A stretch of 64,000 bases of DNA from CAYTAU01 sp964442075 (lineage in GTDB: Bacteria > Bacteroidota > Bacteroidia > Bacteroidales > CAYTAU01). Made by a program: the position numbers and the translations under genes. Under the pieces are notes generated by a model. It saw only the letters and a list, made by a program, of their open reading frames with translations. It was not told the origin of the DNA and did not search any database. Positions 18,147 through 29,676 of the stretch are shown here, piece by piece. Every line of letters begins with the position of its first letter. Positions within the stretch are counted from its first letter, which is position 1. The stretch is taken from assembly GCA_964442075.1 (NCBI GenBank), contig CAYTWH010000018.1, positions 5,635-69,634 on the forward strand, read 5' to 3'.

Positions 18147-19262
18147 ATGAAGTACGTATCCTTATTTATATTTATTCTAATTATTTTAAATCTTAAAGTT
18201 ACAGGAATAAATGTAAATGACACAATTCCAACAAATCCTGACACAATACGAACAAAAATTATTACTAATTATATTATAAGGTCTGATACTGTTCGTACTG
18301 ATACTGTAATAACATATAAAATATATCAGGATACTACATTAATTGATACATCTTTAAATATTACTAATCTTTTAGGCTCAATTACAAAAGATACTGTTGT
18401 AGTAAAAACAAAAGTTACAAAACCCAGTCCATGGGCAATTGGCGGTAACGGTCTTTTTCACTTTTCACAAGGATATTTATCATATTGGGTTGAAGGTGGC
18501 GAGAGCTCAATAGCAACTTTGAGTGGGTTGAGCTTATTCGCTAACTATAAGAAGAATAAAGTGAGTTGTGATAATTTTTTGCAATTCAAATATGGACAAT
18601 TAAAAACCGGTGAAAATAATTTCAGAAAAAATGATGATAAACTTGAATTAAACACAAAATTCGGACATAAAGCATTCAAGAATTTTTATTATAGTTTTTT
18701 TGCGGAACTAAAAAGTCAACTATTTAAAGGTTATGATTACCCTAATGATGATACATCTATAGTTGTTTCAAATTTCATGTCTCCAGGCTATGTTGTAATT
18801 GCTATTGGTATGGATTATAAACCATCTGATAACTTATCGGTTTTGATCTCTCCTCTTACATCTAAAACTACATTTGTATTAGACACCTCAAATGTAGACC
18901 CATTAAAATTTGGTTTAGAAGTTGAAAAACTTACTAAGAAAGAAATTGGGGCTTATATAAAAGCAAATTACAAATTAAATATTACTAAAAATATTTTACT
19001 TGAAAATAAATTGGATTTATTTTCCAATTATTTACTTAATCCTCAAAATATTGACATTGGCTGGGAAATAATTCTTGTAATGAAAATAAACAAATATATC
19101 AGCACAAACATATCATGTCATTTAATATATGATGATGATATTGATATCCCCGTTTATCTTCAAGATGGTTCACCAAAATTAAATGAATTAGGAGAACAGG
19201 TTACAACAAAACACTTGCAATTTAAAGAGGTATTGAGTGTTGGGTTTTCTTATAAATTTTAG
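18147..19262 (+). CDS. DUF3078 family exported protein
   Basis: A 371-residue protein with signal peptide (about 1-20). Residues 25-95 form a low-complexity linker rich in Asp, Thr and Ile (DTIRTK, SDTVRTDTVITYK). From residue 93 (WAIGGNGLFHFSQGYLSYWVEGG) it matches the DUF3078 pattern of Bacteroidota, ending with VLSVGFSYKF, typical of an outer-membrane beta-barrel with a C-terminal aromatic residue. The function of the family is unknown. A TAnnTTTG box (TAATTTTG) lies at 18117-18124, 23 nt before the start. The HAD gene follows 21 nt after its stop and may be co-transcribed. Confidence 0.75.
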   Translation: MKYVSLFIFILIILNLKVTGINVNDTIPTNPDTIRTKIITNYIIRSDTVRTDTVITYKIYQDTTLIDTSLNITNLLGSITKDTVVVKTKVTKPSPWAIGGNGLFHFSQGYLSYWVEGGESSIATLSGLSLFANYKKNKVSCDNFLQFKYGQLKTGENNFRKNDDKLELNTKFGHKAFKNFYYSFFAELKSQLFKGYDYPNDDTSIVVSNFMSPGYVVIAIGMDYKPSDNLSVLISPLTSKTTFVLDTSNVDPLKFGLEVEKLTKKEIGAYIKANYKLNITKNILLENKLDLFSNYLLNPQNIDIGWEIILVMKINKYISTNISCHLIYDDDIDIPVYLQDGSPKLNELGEQVTTKHLQFKEVLSVGFSYKF

Positions 19263-19283
19263 TTGAAAGTAAAAAATAAACAC

Positions 19284-19745
19284 ATGAAATACAACATTAG
19301 TGGTGTAGGCGAAATGGAGATAAATACAATTGTAATGGATCTTAACGGTACTCTGGCAATAAGAGGAGAAGTTGTTAAAGGAGTTAAAGAAAAACTTTCT
19401 GAGCTCAAAGGAAAAGGGTTTAAATTAATACTTGTGTCATCCGACCAAAGAGGTAATGCAAAAGAAATTTCGAAGGAACTTGAAATTGAATTTTATGCAG
19501 CAAAAACTCTTGAAGAAAAAGCTAAATTTATGCAGAATTTAAACACAGAGAATGTTGCAGCAATAGGGAATGCACGCGTTGATATTGGTTTATTTTCAAA
19601 TGCAAAACTTTCTATTGCCACATTACAAGCAGAAGGTATTCATGCCGGTATAATAAAACATGTTGATATTATTGTCCCATCAATTATTGATGCTTTAAAT
19701 TTATTACTTGATAAGGATACGATTTCCAGTACTATGAAAATATAG
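19284..19745 (+). CDS. HAD-superfamily protein, soluble P-type-ATPase-like
   Basis: About 153 residues if translation starts at the ATG at 19284; an in-frame TTG at 19263 touches the previous stop and is less likely. Motif I reads VMDLNGTLAIRG, close to the DKTGT of P-type ATPases; the second aspartate of ordinary HAD phosphatases is replaced by Asn. Motif II is LVSSDQRG, and a late acidic part reads VAAIGNARVD. There is no cap domain. This fits the small soluble HAD group related to P-type ATPases, whose function is not settled. The missing acid/base Asp may mean weak or absent phosphatase activity. It lies downstream of the DUF3078 gene. Confidence 0.7.
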   Translation: MKYNISGVGEMEINTIVMDLNGTLAIRGEVVKGVKEKLSELKGKGFKLILVSSDQRGNAKEISKELEIEFYAAKTLEEKAKFMQNLNTENVAAIGNARVDIGLFSNAKLSIATLQAEGIHAGIIKHVDIIVPSIIDALNLLLDKDTISSTMKI

Positions 19746-19797
19746 CTGTCAGCGGCTTTTGGAGGATTTTGCCAAGCATTTTATCATTTCCTAAAAA

Positions 19798-22700
19798 TCA
19801 TCTCAATAAATTGATTGTTCCGGATTTATCTCTTTCTGCATTATTATAAAATCTAACCTTAACATAATAAGCATATGTGTCTATATTCTGTAATTTCTCC
19901 TTATAAGTTCCATTCCAACCTTGATTTATATCATCAGTATAAAAAATTTCCTGACCCCAACGATTATATATTCTAAATTCCAGTAATTCTTTTATTCCCC
20001 ATCCTCTTACATAAACGATATCATTAGTTCCATCACCATTTGGCGTAAAGGCCATTGGAACATCTAATGAAAACTCATCTAAAACCACAACTTGTACACT
20101 TACAATAATGTGTACGCATCCAAGACTATCGGTATATTCAATATAATATTCTGTAGTTTGTAAAGGTGAAGCAATAGGATTTGGACATGTTAAACAAGAA
20201 ATTTCATAATCAGGCGACCATATATATTCAACATTGTTTTGATCGCTATAAATAAAAAGAGGTGTAGATTCTCCAATAATAATAACTGTATCCATGCCAT
20301 AAGTAACATTAGGTATATCCTGTATCTGTATATGTATGCTTTCTGTATTCGTACAATTATTTGTATCAGTAACAATAACATAAAATGTAATACTTGAATC
20401 AGGGGATGCTAATGGGGTTGATAATGAAGCATTATCCAGCCATTCTGAGGGAGACCAGGTATAAGAAACACCTCCTGTTGCCCATAAATTAATTTCTGTT
20501 CCACTACAAACAAGAGTATCTGGCGAAATACTAACTATCGGTGTTGGATATATTGTTACTTGTATAGATGACTGATAACTTAAACAACCATTATATTCAA
20601 TATAAAGGGAATAAGTTCCTGCAAATAGAGAAGACAAATCAGTAAGAACCAGTACAGAATCAGCAGAAAAGAATCCATTTGGTCCTGACCAATGCCAAAT
20701 ACTACCAAGTGGAGAATTGCTGGAAATCAACAGGGTATCAGATTCACAAACAGGACTATTCGAAAATAACTGCGGAGTAAGAGATTGCAACGAGTCAAGA
20801 ACAACAATTGTTACAGGAACATGAACACTATGACACAATGAATCAGCTGAATAAACATAATAAGTAACAGAATTATACAATGCTGGCGTAATCCACGTTG
20901 AATCGGTCTCAAAAGGAATTGTAGAGGTATCAGATAAAACCCAATTATAATTATCAGCACCCGATGCTGTTATAATTGTTGTTTGTCCCACACAAATAGT
21001 GTCATCATTAGCTATTGGCGCAGTAACTTCTAGAGTATTTATTACAATTGTATCAGAAATTGCTTCACATCCCATAATATCTGTTGTAATTAAGTAATAA
21101 TCACCTGAAAAATGAACTGTTATGGTTTCATCATCAAGTCCTCCTGGCACCCAATCATAAACATCCATCCCACTATTTGCAAGTAGTACTACTGAATCTC
21201 CCAAGCAAAATGCTGTAGGTCCTTGTGGAGTTATATTGGCTATAGGATTACTTACACTTATAGAAATACTAGCGTTAGTAGTAATTCCGCAAGAAGTTGC
21301 CTGACATGAATAAATGCCCTGATCATAAACAACCTGGCATAAATCAGTACCGGATAAAGGATAATTCCAAGTATAATTAGTTCCGGGATTAGTAACCAAG
21401 CATATTTGGACACTATCACCCTGACATATTGTTTCACTTGGTGATGCTATCAAAAATGGTGTAACATATTGTTTTACCTCAACAGTATTCGAAGAAATTC
21501 TACAACTATCAGGAAAGGTAACAATACAAAAATAATAACCTGTACTATTTACATATATTGTTGATGAATTATTCGGGATTAAGCCTGTTGGACCAAACCA
21601 TTCATAATTAACCCCCAGAGAAGTAATTGATAGCCTTACAGAATCATTTGGGCATATCAATCCATTTGTTGGTAACATATTAATTTGCGGCGTATCCCAA
21701 TATTGTACATTATGATATAAATTATATGCAAACGAACATCCATAAGAATTAGTTGTATCTCCTTCTACATGATAATACCCCGGTAATAATACTAAAATAC
21801 TATCATTATAAGGGTCACCTATAAAACTCCCATTATTTGAATACCAGTGATATTCTGTATCACAACATGCATATAGCCATAAAGAATCTCCCGGACAAAA
21901 TTCACTTGCACCAAAAATATTTATATCAATTTCAGGAACAGGCATTATTTCAACATAGAATATCTTATCAACTACAACAATATCTGTGTCGCAAACATTT
22001 TGTCTTATTATTGTATCATATATATGATAATATCCTGAAGTATCAGGATAAAATTTTCTACAGGAATAACAACCACAGTAATTAATTGGTATTTGTGGGT
22101 CTACACTCCAAATGTGTGTTCCTGATAACAGAGGGGCGCAGCTATTTTGATGAGTTGGGTCAGATATAGAATCAAAAACATGAATTGTAAACGGGTTACC
22201 CTCGCAGATAAATATTGTGTCATTATAAAATAAATCTGTAACATCATAAAAATAAGGAATTATAGCAGGTAAGGGCTCACTCAAAGTAACATGAACATAG
22301 TTATATTCTGAGCAACCATTAGAATCAACTACATGAAACCCAAAAAGTCCATCGTTATATACAGTAACAACAGAATCGTAGCAATAACCAATACCCGGAC
22401 CCGCCCAATAATATTCTTGAGTTGTAATATTACTTCCTGTAAGCACTACTGAATCTGCACAGACATCAATGCCATATGGAACCGGCGAGTTAGTTCCAAT
22501 TCCATAGTTGTCTGAAATCCATGGCACAGCAGGAAGTGGATGAATAATAGCCTCAATAGAATTTGAACTTTCAAAACATCCGTCTTCAGAAGTAACAGTT
22601 ACACTATATGTTCCTGATGTTGAAACATAACAATATCTTGTCCATGCTCCTGTTGACCAAAGATATGTAAATGTAGGTCCAACAGATTGACCATAATAAT

Positions 22701-24372
22701 TTAATGATGTATTAGTACATGCTTCCAAATGTGCTTCCTCACATATTTCTATTGTGTCAAGGCATGTAGTATCGCCATATTGTGAAACTGAATAATCACT
22801 TATACAACATCCTACATAAGGTCTGTCACAAATGCTTCCTGAACGTTTATAATAATCATAAGGTTCACGGTTTAAGTTAATTGCATCAAAAATAAAAATA
22901 TCACTACTGCCAAAAGCCTCAAGTCCTGAAAATATATCATAATAAGAATCACTACAGTAATCCATATTGTAATTTACACTATGTATTTGGTAAGGAAAAG
23001 GAACAAGAGAATGATTATTTGATATTAATGAAATAATAGGCATAAATAAAACATTTCTAAAACTTCCAACAATTACAGGTCTATCATTTGAAATAAGCAT
23101 ATCATGAATTTTGTCTTCTTTTTTACTGCCAAAATTTCTGGACCATAATCGTTGTCCGTTGCTATCATATTTGCTTACAAAAATATCATCATAACCTATG
23201 CTATTAAAAGTTCCTTGTCCGTAAAAATCGGCATATTCAGAAAGTTTACATTTAAAAACTCCGGAGATAAAAATTTCACCAACATCATTTGTGCATACAA
23301 CTTTTGGTGATACTTCAGATTCAGAACCATCGGAAACTGCCCATATTAAATCACCATTTTGGTTAAACTTTGCAAGAAAAGCCTGATAATCGTAAGTATT
23401 AGACAAAATATAATTTGAGTTATCATAAAAATGAAGTATTCCATATACTTCGCCAGTTAGTAAAATATTATTGTTATTATCAGTAGTAATGCTATATGCA
23501 ACATTATTAATACTGCCTCCAATTTTTTTAAACCATTGCTCATTACCATTTGTATCAAATTTTACTAGATAAATTGAATTATAAATATTGTTGTTATGTG
23601 AGATATCAAAACTAAGTGTATCGGAATACTCACCTGTTGCATAAATATTGCCATTACTATCTGAAGTTACAGCAATCCCACGACAGTTTTTATCACTTGC
23701 ACCATGTTTTACCCACTGAAAATTCCCATTATTATCATATTTTGCTATAAAGGCATTTATACAATACTGAGAATTTTGCGGATTAATTAAAGATGTAATT
23801 GTTGTTGATCCAAAAACAGCAGAAGCTATAAATTGTCCTGTAATTATTACATTACCATTATTATCCAAATTCAAATTATTAGAGATATCCATTTCACTAC
23901 CTCCGGCCTTAATAAGCCAAACTATGTCTCCAAGAGTATTATATTTTGCAATAAATATATCATGTCCTCCAGAAGATATAAGTGTTTGTGTTCCAAAATC
24001 TGCTGTTCCATAAAAAAATCCGGTTATATAAGAATTTCCGGCATCATCAGTTTTTATTGAAAGCCCCCTGTCTTCACCAAAGCCTCCGGCTGCAACAACC
24101 CATTGTACTTCTCCAATTGAATTCTGTTTCATCAAAAAAATATCTGATGCACCTGATGTACTAAAAGAAATAGTATCTGAAAATTCACAATAGCCACCAA
24201 AATAACCCGTTGTGTAAATATTTCCGGCTGCATCTTTTGAAACACTCATTGCTTCATCTTCAACAATGCTTCCTGCTCCATGCATCCAATATTGAGAAAA
24301 TCCTGTTTTAGCAAAAAAAATAATCAAAAAAAATAGAAAAACTATTAAAGAATATTTTTGATTATTATACAT
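19798..24372 (-). CDS. Giant secreted protein with T9SS type B sorting domain (paralog A)
   Basis: A 1524-residue extracellular protein. A signal peptide (about 1-27, ending KTGFSQ) is followed by repeated blocks of the SBBP beta-propeller type (about 30-450), such as GNIYTTGYFGG, DIFLMKQNSIGEVQWV and GNSYITGFFYG. A cysteine-rich stretch (CDRPYVGCC) and many Ig/PKD-like adhesion repeats follow (about 560-1430), with the repeating idea ICxGDSVxL. The last about 85 residues are the gliding-motility-associated C-terminal domain: FTPNGDGTNDIVYVRGWGIK, FRIYNRWGQEIF. That domain directs export through the type IX system in known cases. A paralog lies directly upstream. Its role may be surface adhesion or gliding. 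Confidence 0.88.
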   Translation of the reverse strand: MYNNQKYSLIVFLFFLIIFFAKTGFSQYWMHGAGSIVEDEAMSVSKDAAGNIYTTGYFGGYCEFSDTISFSTSGASDIFLMKQNSIGEVQWVVAAGGFGEDRGLSIKTDDAGNSYITGFFYGTADFGTQTLISSGGHDIFIAKYNTLGDIVWLIKAGGSEMDISNNLNLDNNGNVIITGQFIASAVFGSTTITSLINPQNSQYCINAFIAKYDNNGNFQWVKHGASDKNCRGIAVTSDSNGNIYATGEYSDTLSFDISHNNNIYNSIYLVKFDTNGNEQWFKKIGGSINNVAYSITTDNNNNILLTGEVYGILHFYDNSNYILSNTYDYQAFLAKFNQNGDLIWAVSDGSESEVSPKVVCTNDVGEIFISGVFKCKLSEYADFYGQGTFNSIGYDDIFVSKYDSNGQRLWSRNFGSKKEDKIHDMLISNDRPVIVGSFRNVLFMPIISLISNNHSLVPFPYQIHSVNYNMDYCSDSYYDIFSGLEAFGSSDIFIFDAINLNREPYDYYKRSGSICDRPYVGCCISDYSVSQYGDTTCLDTIEICEEAHLEACTNTSLNYYGQSVGPTFTYLWSTGAWTRYCYVSTSGTYSVTVTSEDGCFESSNSIEAIIHPLPAVPWISDNYGIGTNSPVPYGIDVCADSVVLTGSNITTQEYYWAGPGIGYCYDSVVTVYNDGLFGFHVVDSNGCSEYNYVHVTLSEPLPAIIPYFYDVTDLFYNDTIFICEGNPFTIHVFDSISDPTHQNSCAPLLSGTHIWSVDPQIPINYCGCYSCRKFYPDTSGYYHIYDTIIRQNVCDTDIVVVDKIFYVEIMPVPEIDINIFGASEFCPGDSLWLYACCDTEYHWYSNNGSFIGDPYNDSILVLLPGYYHVEGDTTNSYGCSFAYNLYHNVQYWDTPQINMLPTNGLICPNDSVRLSITSLGVNYEWFGPTGLIPNNSSTIYVNSTGYYFCIVTFPDSCRISSNTVEVKQYVTPFLIASPSETICQGDSVQICLVTNPGTNYTWNYPLSGTDLCQVVYDQGIYSCQATSCGITTNASISISVSNPIANITPQGPTAFCLGDSVVLLANSGMDVYDWVPGGLDDETITVHFSGDYYLITTDIMGCEAISDTIVINTLEVTAPIANDDTICVGQTTIITASGADNYNWVLSDTSTIPFETDSTWITPALYNSVTYYVYSADSLCHSVHVPVTIVVLDSLQSLTPQLFSNSPVCESDTLLISSNSPLGSIWHWSGPNGFFSADSVLVLTDLSSLFAGTYSLYIEYNGCLSYQSSIQVTIYPTPIVSISPDTLVCSGTEINLWATGGVSYTWSPSEWLDNASLSTPLASPDSSITFYVIVTDTNNCTNTESIHIQIQDIPNVTYGMDTVIIIGESTPLFIYSDQNNVEYIWSPDYEISCLTCPNPIASPLQTTEYYIEYTDSLGCVHIIVSVQVVVLDEFSLDVPMAFTPNGDGTNDIVYVRGWGIKELLEFRIYNRWGQEIFYTDDINQGWNGTYKEKLQNIDTYAYYVKVRFYNNAERDKSGTINLLR

Positions 24373-24414
24373 TCAGATTTGGTATTTGTCCTATTTACAA
24401 TTTGCTAATTGCAA

Positions 24415-24446
24415 CAAATATAATATATAATTTTCTAATAATCAAA
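24415..24446 (-). promoter_or_regulatory. Promoter of giant T9SS gene A
   Basis: Read on the minus strand: TTTG (24446-24443), a 20-nt spacer, then TATATTTG (24422-24415). It is followed by a leader of about 40 nt to the ATG at 24372. The same layout recurs upstream of the paralog at 29531-29562, and the leader between box and start is also conserved. Confidence 0.65.
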
Positions 24447-24466
24447 TTGAAATAAAAAATAGTAAT

Positions 24467-27400
24467 TTATCTCAATAAAGAAATAACTCCTTTTTTATCA
24501 AATTCTTGATTGTTGAAAAATCTGACTTTTACATTATAAGCATAAGTATCTATATTTTGTAATTTCCCCTTATAAGTTCCATCCCAACCTTGATTTATAT
24601 CATCAGTATAAAAAATTTCCTGACCCCAACGATTATATATTCTAAATTCCAGTAATTCTTTTATTCCCCAACCTCTTACATAAACAATATCATTAGTTCC
24701 ATCACCATTTGGTGTAAATGCTTGGGGTAAATCAAGAGAAAACTCATCTAAAACAGTTATATAAATACTCACATAAGGATACCCACATTTTAGTGTATCT
24801 GAAAATTCAAGATAGTATTCTGTGGTTTCTAACGGAGTAACAATAGGGTTTGGACATGTTAAACAAGAAATTTCATAATCTGGTGTCCAAATGTAAGTAA
24901 GATTATTTTGATCACTATTTACAAATATTTCAACACTTTCTCCAACAATAATTATTGTATCCAAATTATAAAATAAATTTGGTGTGTTTTGAACAATAAT
25001 GTTAACTGTTGCACTATTTGTGCAATTATTTGCGTCTGTAATTGTAACATTATAACTAATTGAAGAATCGGGTATTGAGATTGGATTTGAGATTAAAAAA
25101 TCATCTAAATATGTTGATGGTGACCATACATAAGATACACCTCCATAAGCAAATAATTCTACTTGATCATTTATACAAATTAATGTGTCGTTTGAAGTTG
25201 ATATTTCAGGTGTTGAATAAACTGTTACAGAAATTGATGATTGAAAGCTAAAACATCCATCAACATTAACATATAGCGAATATATTCCTGAATTTAAATT
25301 GGAAAGATTTGTAATGATTGGCAATGAATCGTTTGAAATATATCCTAATGGACCTGACCAATAGAAATCGCTTAACGGGTCTGCATCGCTACTTAAAAAT
25401 ATTGTATCAATATCACAAACCGGACTATTAGAAAACAGGTTCGGATTTATTGTTTCAAGGGAATCAAGAACTATAACATTTAAAGGTACATGTTCACTAT
25501 TACAGGCAGGATTGGTAGAAAACACATAATAAGTAACAGAATTGTATAAAGCTTGCGTTGTCCATGTTGAATCTGTTTCAAAAGGAGAAGTTGAAACACT
25601 ATCTAAAACCCAATTATAATTATTTGCTCCTGTTGCAAATAATGTAGAAGTTTGCCCTGAACAAATTGTATCATCATTTACAATTGGAGTAAAAATATCA
25701 AACACTTCTACTGAAATTAAATTTGAAAACGCTTGGCAACCTATCAAATCCGTTGTTGTAAGGGAATAGTCACCAGAGCTATAGATAACAATACTTTCTC
25801 CTCCTACACCACCAGGAAACCATTCATAAATTTCCATACCTGAATTTGCTTGTAAAATAACCGAATCTCCTTCGCAAAATATTACAGGACCTAAAGCTGT
25901 TATATCTGCAATTGGATGATACACAATTACATTTACAGGCACATGTTCACTAATACAACCAGGATTGGTAGAATACACATAATAAGTAACAGAATTGAAT
26001 AAAGCTTGAGTTGTCCATGTTGAATCTGTTTCAAATGGAGAAGTTGAAGCACTATCTAAAACCCAATTATAATTATTTGCTCCTGTTGCAAATAATGTAG
26101 AAGTTTGCCCTGAACAAATTGAATCATCATTTACAATTGGAGTAAAAATATCAAACACTTCTACTGAAATTGTATCAGAAATTGCCTGACAACCCATCTC
26201 ATCTGTTGTTGAAAGAGAATAATAACCGGAATTATAGACAACAATACTACCTACTACTTCACCGCCCGGGAACCATTCATAAGTTTCCATACCTGAATTT
26301 GCTTGCAAAATAACAGAATCTCCTTCGCAAAATATTACAGGACCTAATGCTGTTATATCTGCAATTGGATCAAGTACAACAATATCAACATTTGCAAGTG
26401 TAGTTATACCACATGAACTAACTTGGCAAATATATGTTCCCTGATCAGTAATTATTTGACAAGTTTCATTTCCACTCAGAGGGTATTGCCACTGGTAATT
26501 GCTTTCTTCATTTGTTATCAAACAAATCATTGTGCTGTCTCCATAACAAATTGCATCACTGGGCGTAGCAATAAGAAATGGTGTTACATATTGTTTAACT
26601 TCAACTGTAGAAGAAGTAATTTCACAGCTATCAGGCATTGTAACAATACAAAAATAATAACCTGCTGCATTAACTTGTATTGATGATGAATTAGTTGAAA
26701 TAATTCCAGTTGGTCCATACCATTCATAATTTATACAACCAGAAATCGTTGAGAGTGTTGCATAATCATTAGGGCATATTACGCCAGATGTAGGATTTAT
26801 GCTAATAATTGGGCTACTCCAATAGTGAACATATTCAAATACACTATCAACGGCTGAACACCCGAATGAATTAGTTTCAAATCCTTTTACATAATAAACA
26901 CCTGGTTGTAAAACCAAAACACTATCATTAAGCGGGTTCCCAAAAAAAGAACCTGAATAAGTATGCCATAAATAATCAGAAGCACAACATGCCACTAGCC
27001 AAGTTGAATCTCCTGAACAAAAACTTGTATTTCCTAATATATTTAAATTTAATACGGGAGATGGCACTATTTCAATATAAAAAGAATCTGTTACTTCATG
27101 AGTAATTCCCCCACATGAATTGCTATTACCTTTTATAAAAGTTAAAGTATAATAACCGGAAACAGTTGGATATAAATGAACATGAGGAAAAGTGTCACAA
27201 CTATATGCTACTGTTGGTGTTATTGTCCAATAATAATCATGCCAAAATCCTAAAACAGGATTGTCAATAATTTGATGTAAGGGATCTGTAATAGAATCGA
27301 ATACTGAAATAGTAACAGAATCTCCATAACACATATATATTGTATCATTATAAACAGAATCCAGAACATCTAACATATAGGGATTTATAGGAGTTGGCGG

Positions 27401-29488
27401 AGATGTAGCTATATTTACATCAACATAATTACTAGAACTGCATCCATTGGTGTCAACAAGAGTAAAATAATATCTTCCTGAAACATAAACCGACACAATT
27501 GAATCATGAAGCATTCCTGTTATTCCGGGTCCTTCCCAGTAGTATATTAAGGTTGAAATATTGCTTGCTGTAAGTAATACAGTATCATTGCACACTCATA
27601 TATGATAAGGAGTACAGGAATTATTCCCTATTCCATGATCATCAGATATCCATGGGATCTCTGGACTTATGTGTACTTCTAAATTAAAAGTATCAGTACT
27701 TTGAAAACATCCATCTTCGGAAGTCATTTCAATTATGTAATCATCTGTTATTTTCGCTTTTATTGACCTTGTTTGTTCTCCTGTTGACCATAAATATGTA
27801 AAATTAGGACCTGTTGAATAATAATTAGATAAAATAGATGCAGTATTAGATATTGCATGCAAATATGTAGAATCACAAACTTCAAGAGAATCCTCACAAC
27901 CAATATCTGGTTTATATACTACTGAATCTGAATGTATAATACAACAACCAACATAAGGCCTATCACAAACACTTCCCTCACGATTATAATAATCATAAGG
28001 TTGACGATTAATGTTTATTGCATTAATTAAAAATATATCACTACCTGTACCATACGCTCTAAGACCTGTAAATTTTCCATATTTAGAATCGTTACAGAAA
28101 TTAAAATTAATATTTGGAGAATAGAAAGTTGACGTTAGATGATTACTATTAATAGTACTTGTTGTAGGAACTATTAATTTATATATAAAACCTCCTGCAA
28201 TTATTGGTTTATCATTTAAAATCACCATACCATGAGCATGATCTTCTTTTTTCCCTCCAAAATTTCGCATCCATAATCTCTGACCATTTACATCATATTT
28301 TGTTACGAAAATATCACGATATCCAATACTATTAAAAGTTCCTTGACCAAAGAAGTCTGCATATTCCGAAAATTTACAATAAAAATCACCTGTTATATAT
28401 ATATTATTATTATCATCTGCACATACTACTTGTGGAGAAACTTCTGATTCTGAGCCATCAGAAACTGCCCATAATAAATCACCTGAATTACTAAATTTAG
28501 CAAGAAAAGCTTGATAATTGTATGAATTTGAAAGCATATAATTTGGATTGTCAAAAAAACATAAGGTTCCATTAGCTTCTCCTGTTAGTAATACATCTTG
28601 ATTCATGTCGGTTGTGATACAATATGCAACATTATGAAGGCTTGCACCAATTCTCTTGAACCATTGTTCATTTCCCAATGAATCAAGTTTAACTACATAA
28701 ATAGCATTATTTATATTATTATTGTGTAGAATATCAAAACTTAATGTGTCTGAAAATTCACCTGTTGCAAAAATATTACCCGAAAGGTCTGAAGTAATGC
28801 TAATACCTCTACAATTATTATCACTTTCACCATGTTTTACCCATAAAAAATTACCATCTGAATCATATTTTGCTATAAATGTATTTGTACAATTTAGTCC
28901 GGTTTGCGGATTTATTAATGACGTAATTGTTGTTGAGCCAAAAGTTGAGGTCCCAATAAATTGACCTGTTATAATTATATTTCCATCAATGTCGATTGAG
29001 ACAGCATTCGAAATATCTGCTCCGCTCCCTCCTGCCTGAATTACCCATACAAGGTTTCCCGAAGAATTATATTTTGCAATAAAAATATCGTGTGCTCCAG
29101 CAGAAACTAATGTTTGTGTATCGAATGTTGCAGTTCCATAAAAAAATCCGGTTATATAAGAATTTCCAACAGCATCCGTTTTTATTGATAATCCTCTGTC
29201 TTCTCCAAAACCACCGGCTTTAATAGCCCATATAACTTGACCACTAGAATTGTTCTTCATAAGAAAAACATCTGATGCACCAGAGGAACTCAGTGTTATG
29301 CCTGAAAATTGTGCTGAACCTCCAAAATAACCAGTTGTATAAAGATTTCCGGCGACATCCTTAGAAACACTCATTGCTTCATCCTCAACAACGCTACCGA
29401 AACCATTCATCCAATATTGAGAAAACCCTGTTTTAGCAAAAATAATAATAAGAAAAACTATTAAAATATATTTTTGATTATTATACAT
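24467..29488 (-). pseudogene. Giant secreted T9SS type B protein (paralog B), interrupted by an in-frame TGA
   Basis: One gene of 1674 codons colinear with paralog A, split by TGA at 27598-27596 (codon 631). The 5' part (27596-29488, 630 codons) encodes the signal peptide, SBBP-like propeller and CDRPYVGCC region; it ends NSCTPYHI exactly where A reads PVPYGIDVC. The 3' part (24467-27595) carries on at once with VCNDTVLLTASN, then the Ig/PKD-like repeats and the sorting domain ending KGVISLLR. B has one extra 151-residue internal repeat, which accounts for its greater length. TGA is used as a normal stop elsewhere (for example 43666-43668), so recoding is unlikely. Without readthrough the product lacks its sorting domain. 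A sequence error is the main alternative. Confidence 0.8.
25491..26397 (-). repeat. 453-bp (151-codon) tandem duplication inside paralog B
   Basis: Two direct copies at an exact 453-bp offset (for example TGTTCAC at 25491 and 25944, and GACCTAA at 25888 and 26341). Each encodes one pair of Ig/PKD-like modules with VIFCEGDSVILQANSGME and ICSGQTSTLFATGANNYNW. Paralog A has a single copy. The offset is a multiple of three, so the frame is kept. Confidence 0.85.
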
Positions 29489-29530
29489 TCAAATTTGATA
29501 TTTGTCCTATTTACAATTTGCTAATTGCAA

Positions 29531-29562
29531 CAAATATAATATATAATTTCCACATAATCAAA
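29531..29562 (-). promoter_or_regulatory. Promoter of giant T9SS gene B
   Basis: Minus strand: TTTG (29562-29559), a 20-nt spacer, then TATATTTG (29538-29531), and about 42 nt to the ATG at 29488. It matches the promoter and leader of paralog A almost base for base, so the duplication included the promoter. Confidence 0.65.
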
Positions 29563-29676
29563 TCAAAATATACAGAAAGTATAAAAAACAAGATGAATGT
29601 TACATATTATCTAATGAATGGTATTGTAACTGATCAGCCAATTATTTAATGCTTGATAGGGATACTGTATAAAATA

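Noticed and set aside
27596..27598. Selenocysteine or reassigned TGA
   Set aside because: TGA ends other genes normally, the paralog has Asp here rather than Cys, and no obvious SECIS-like hairpin follows the codon.
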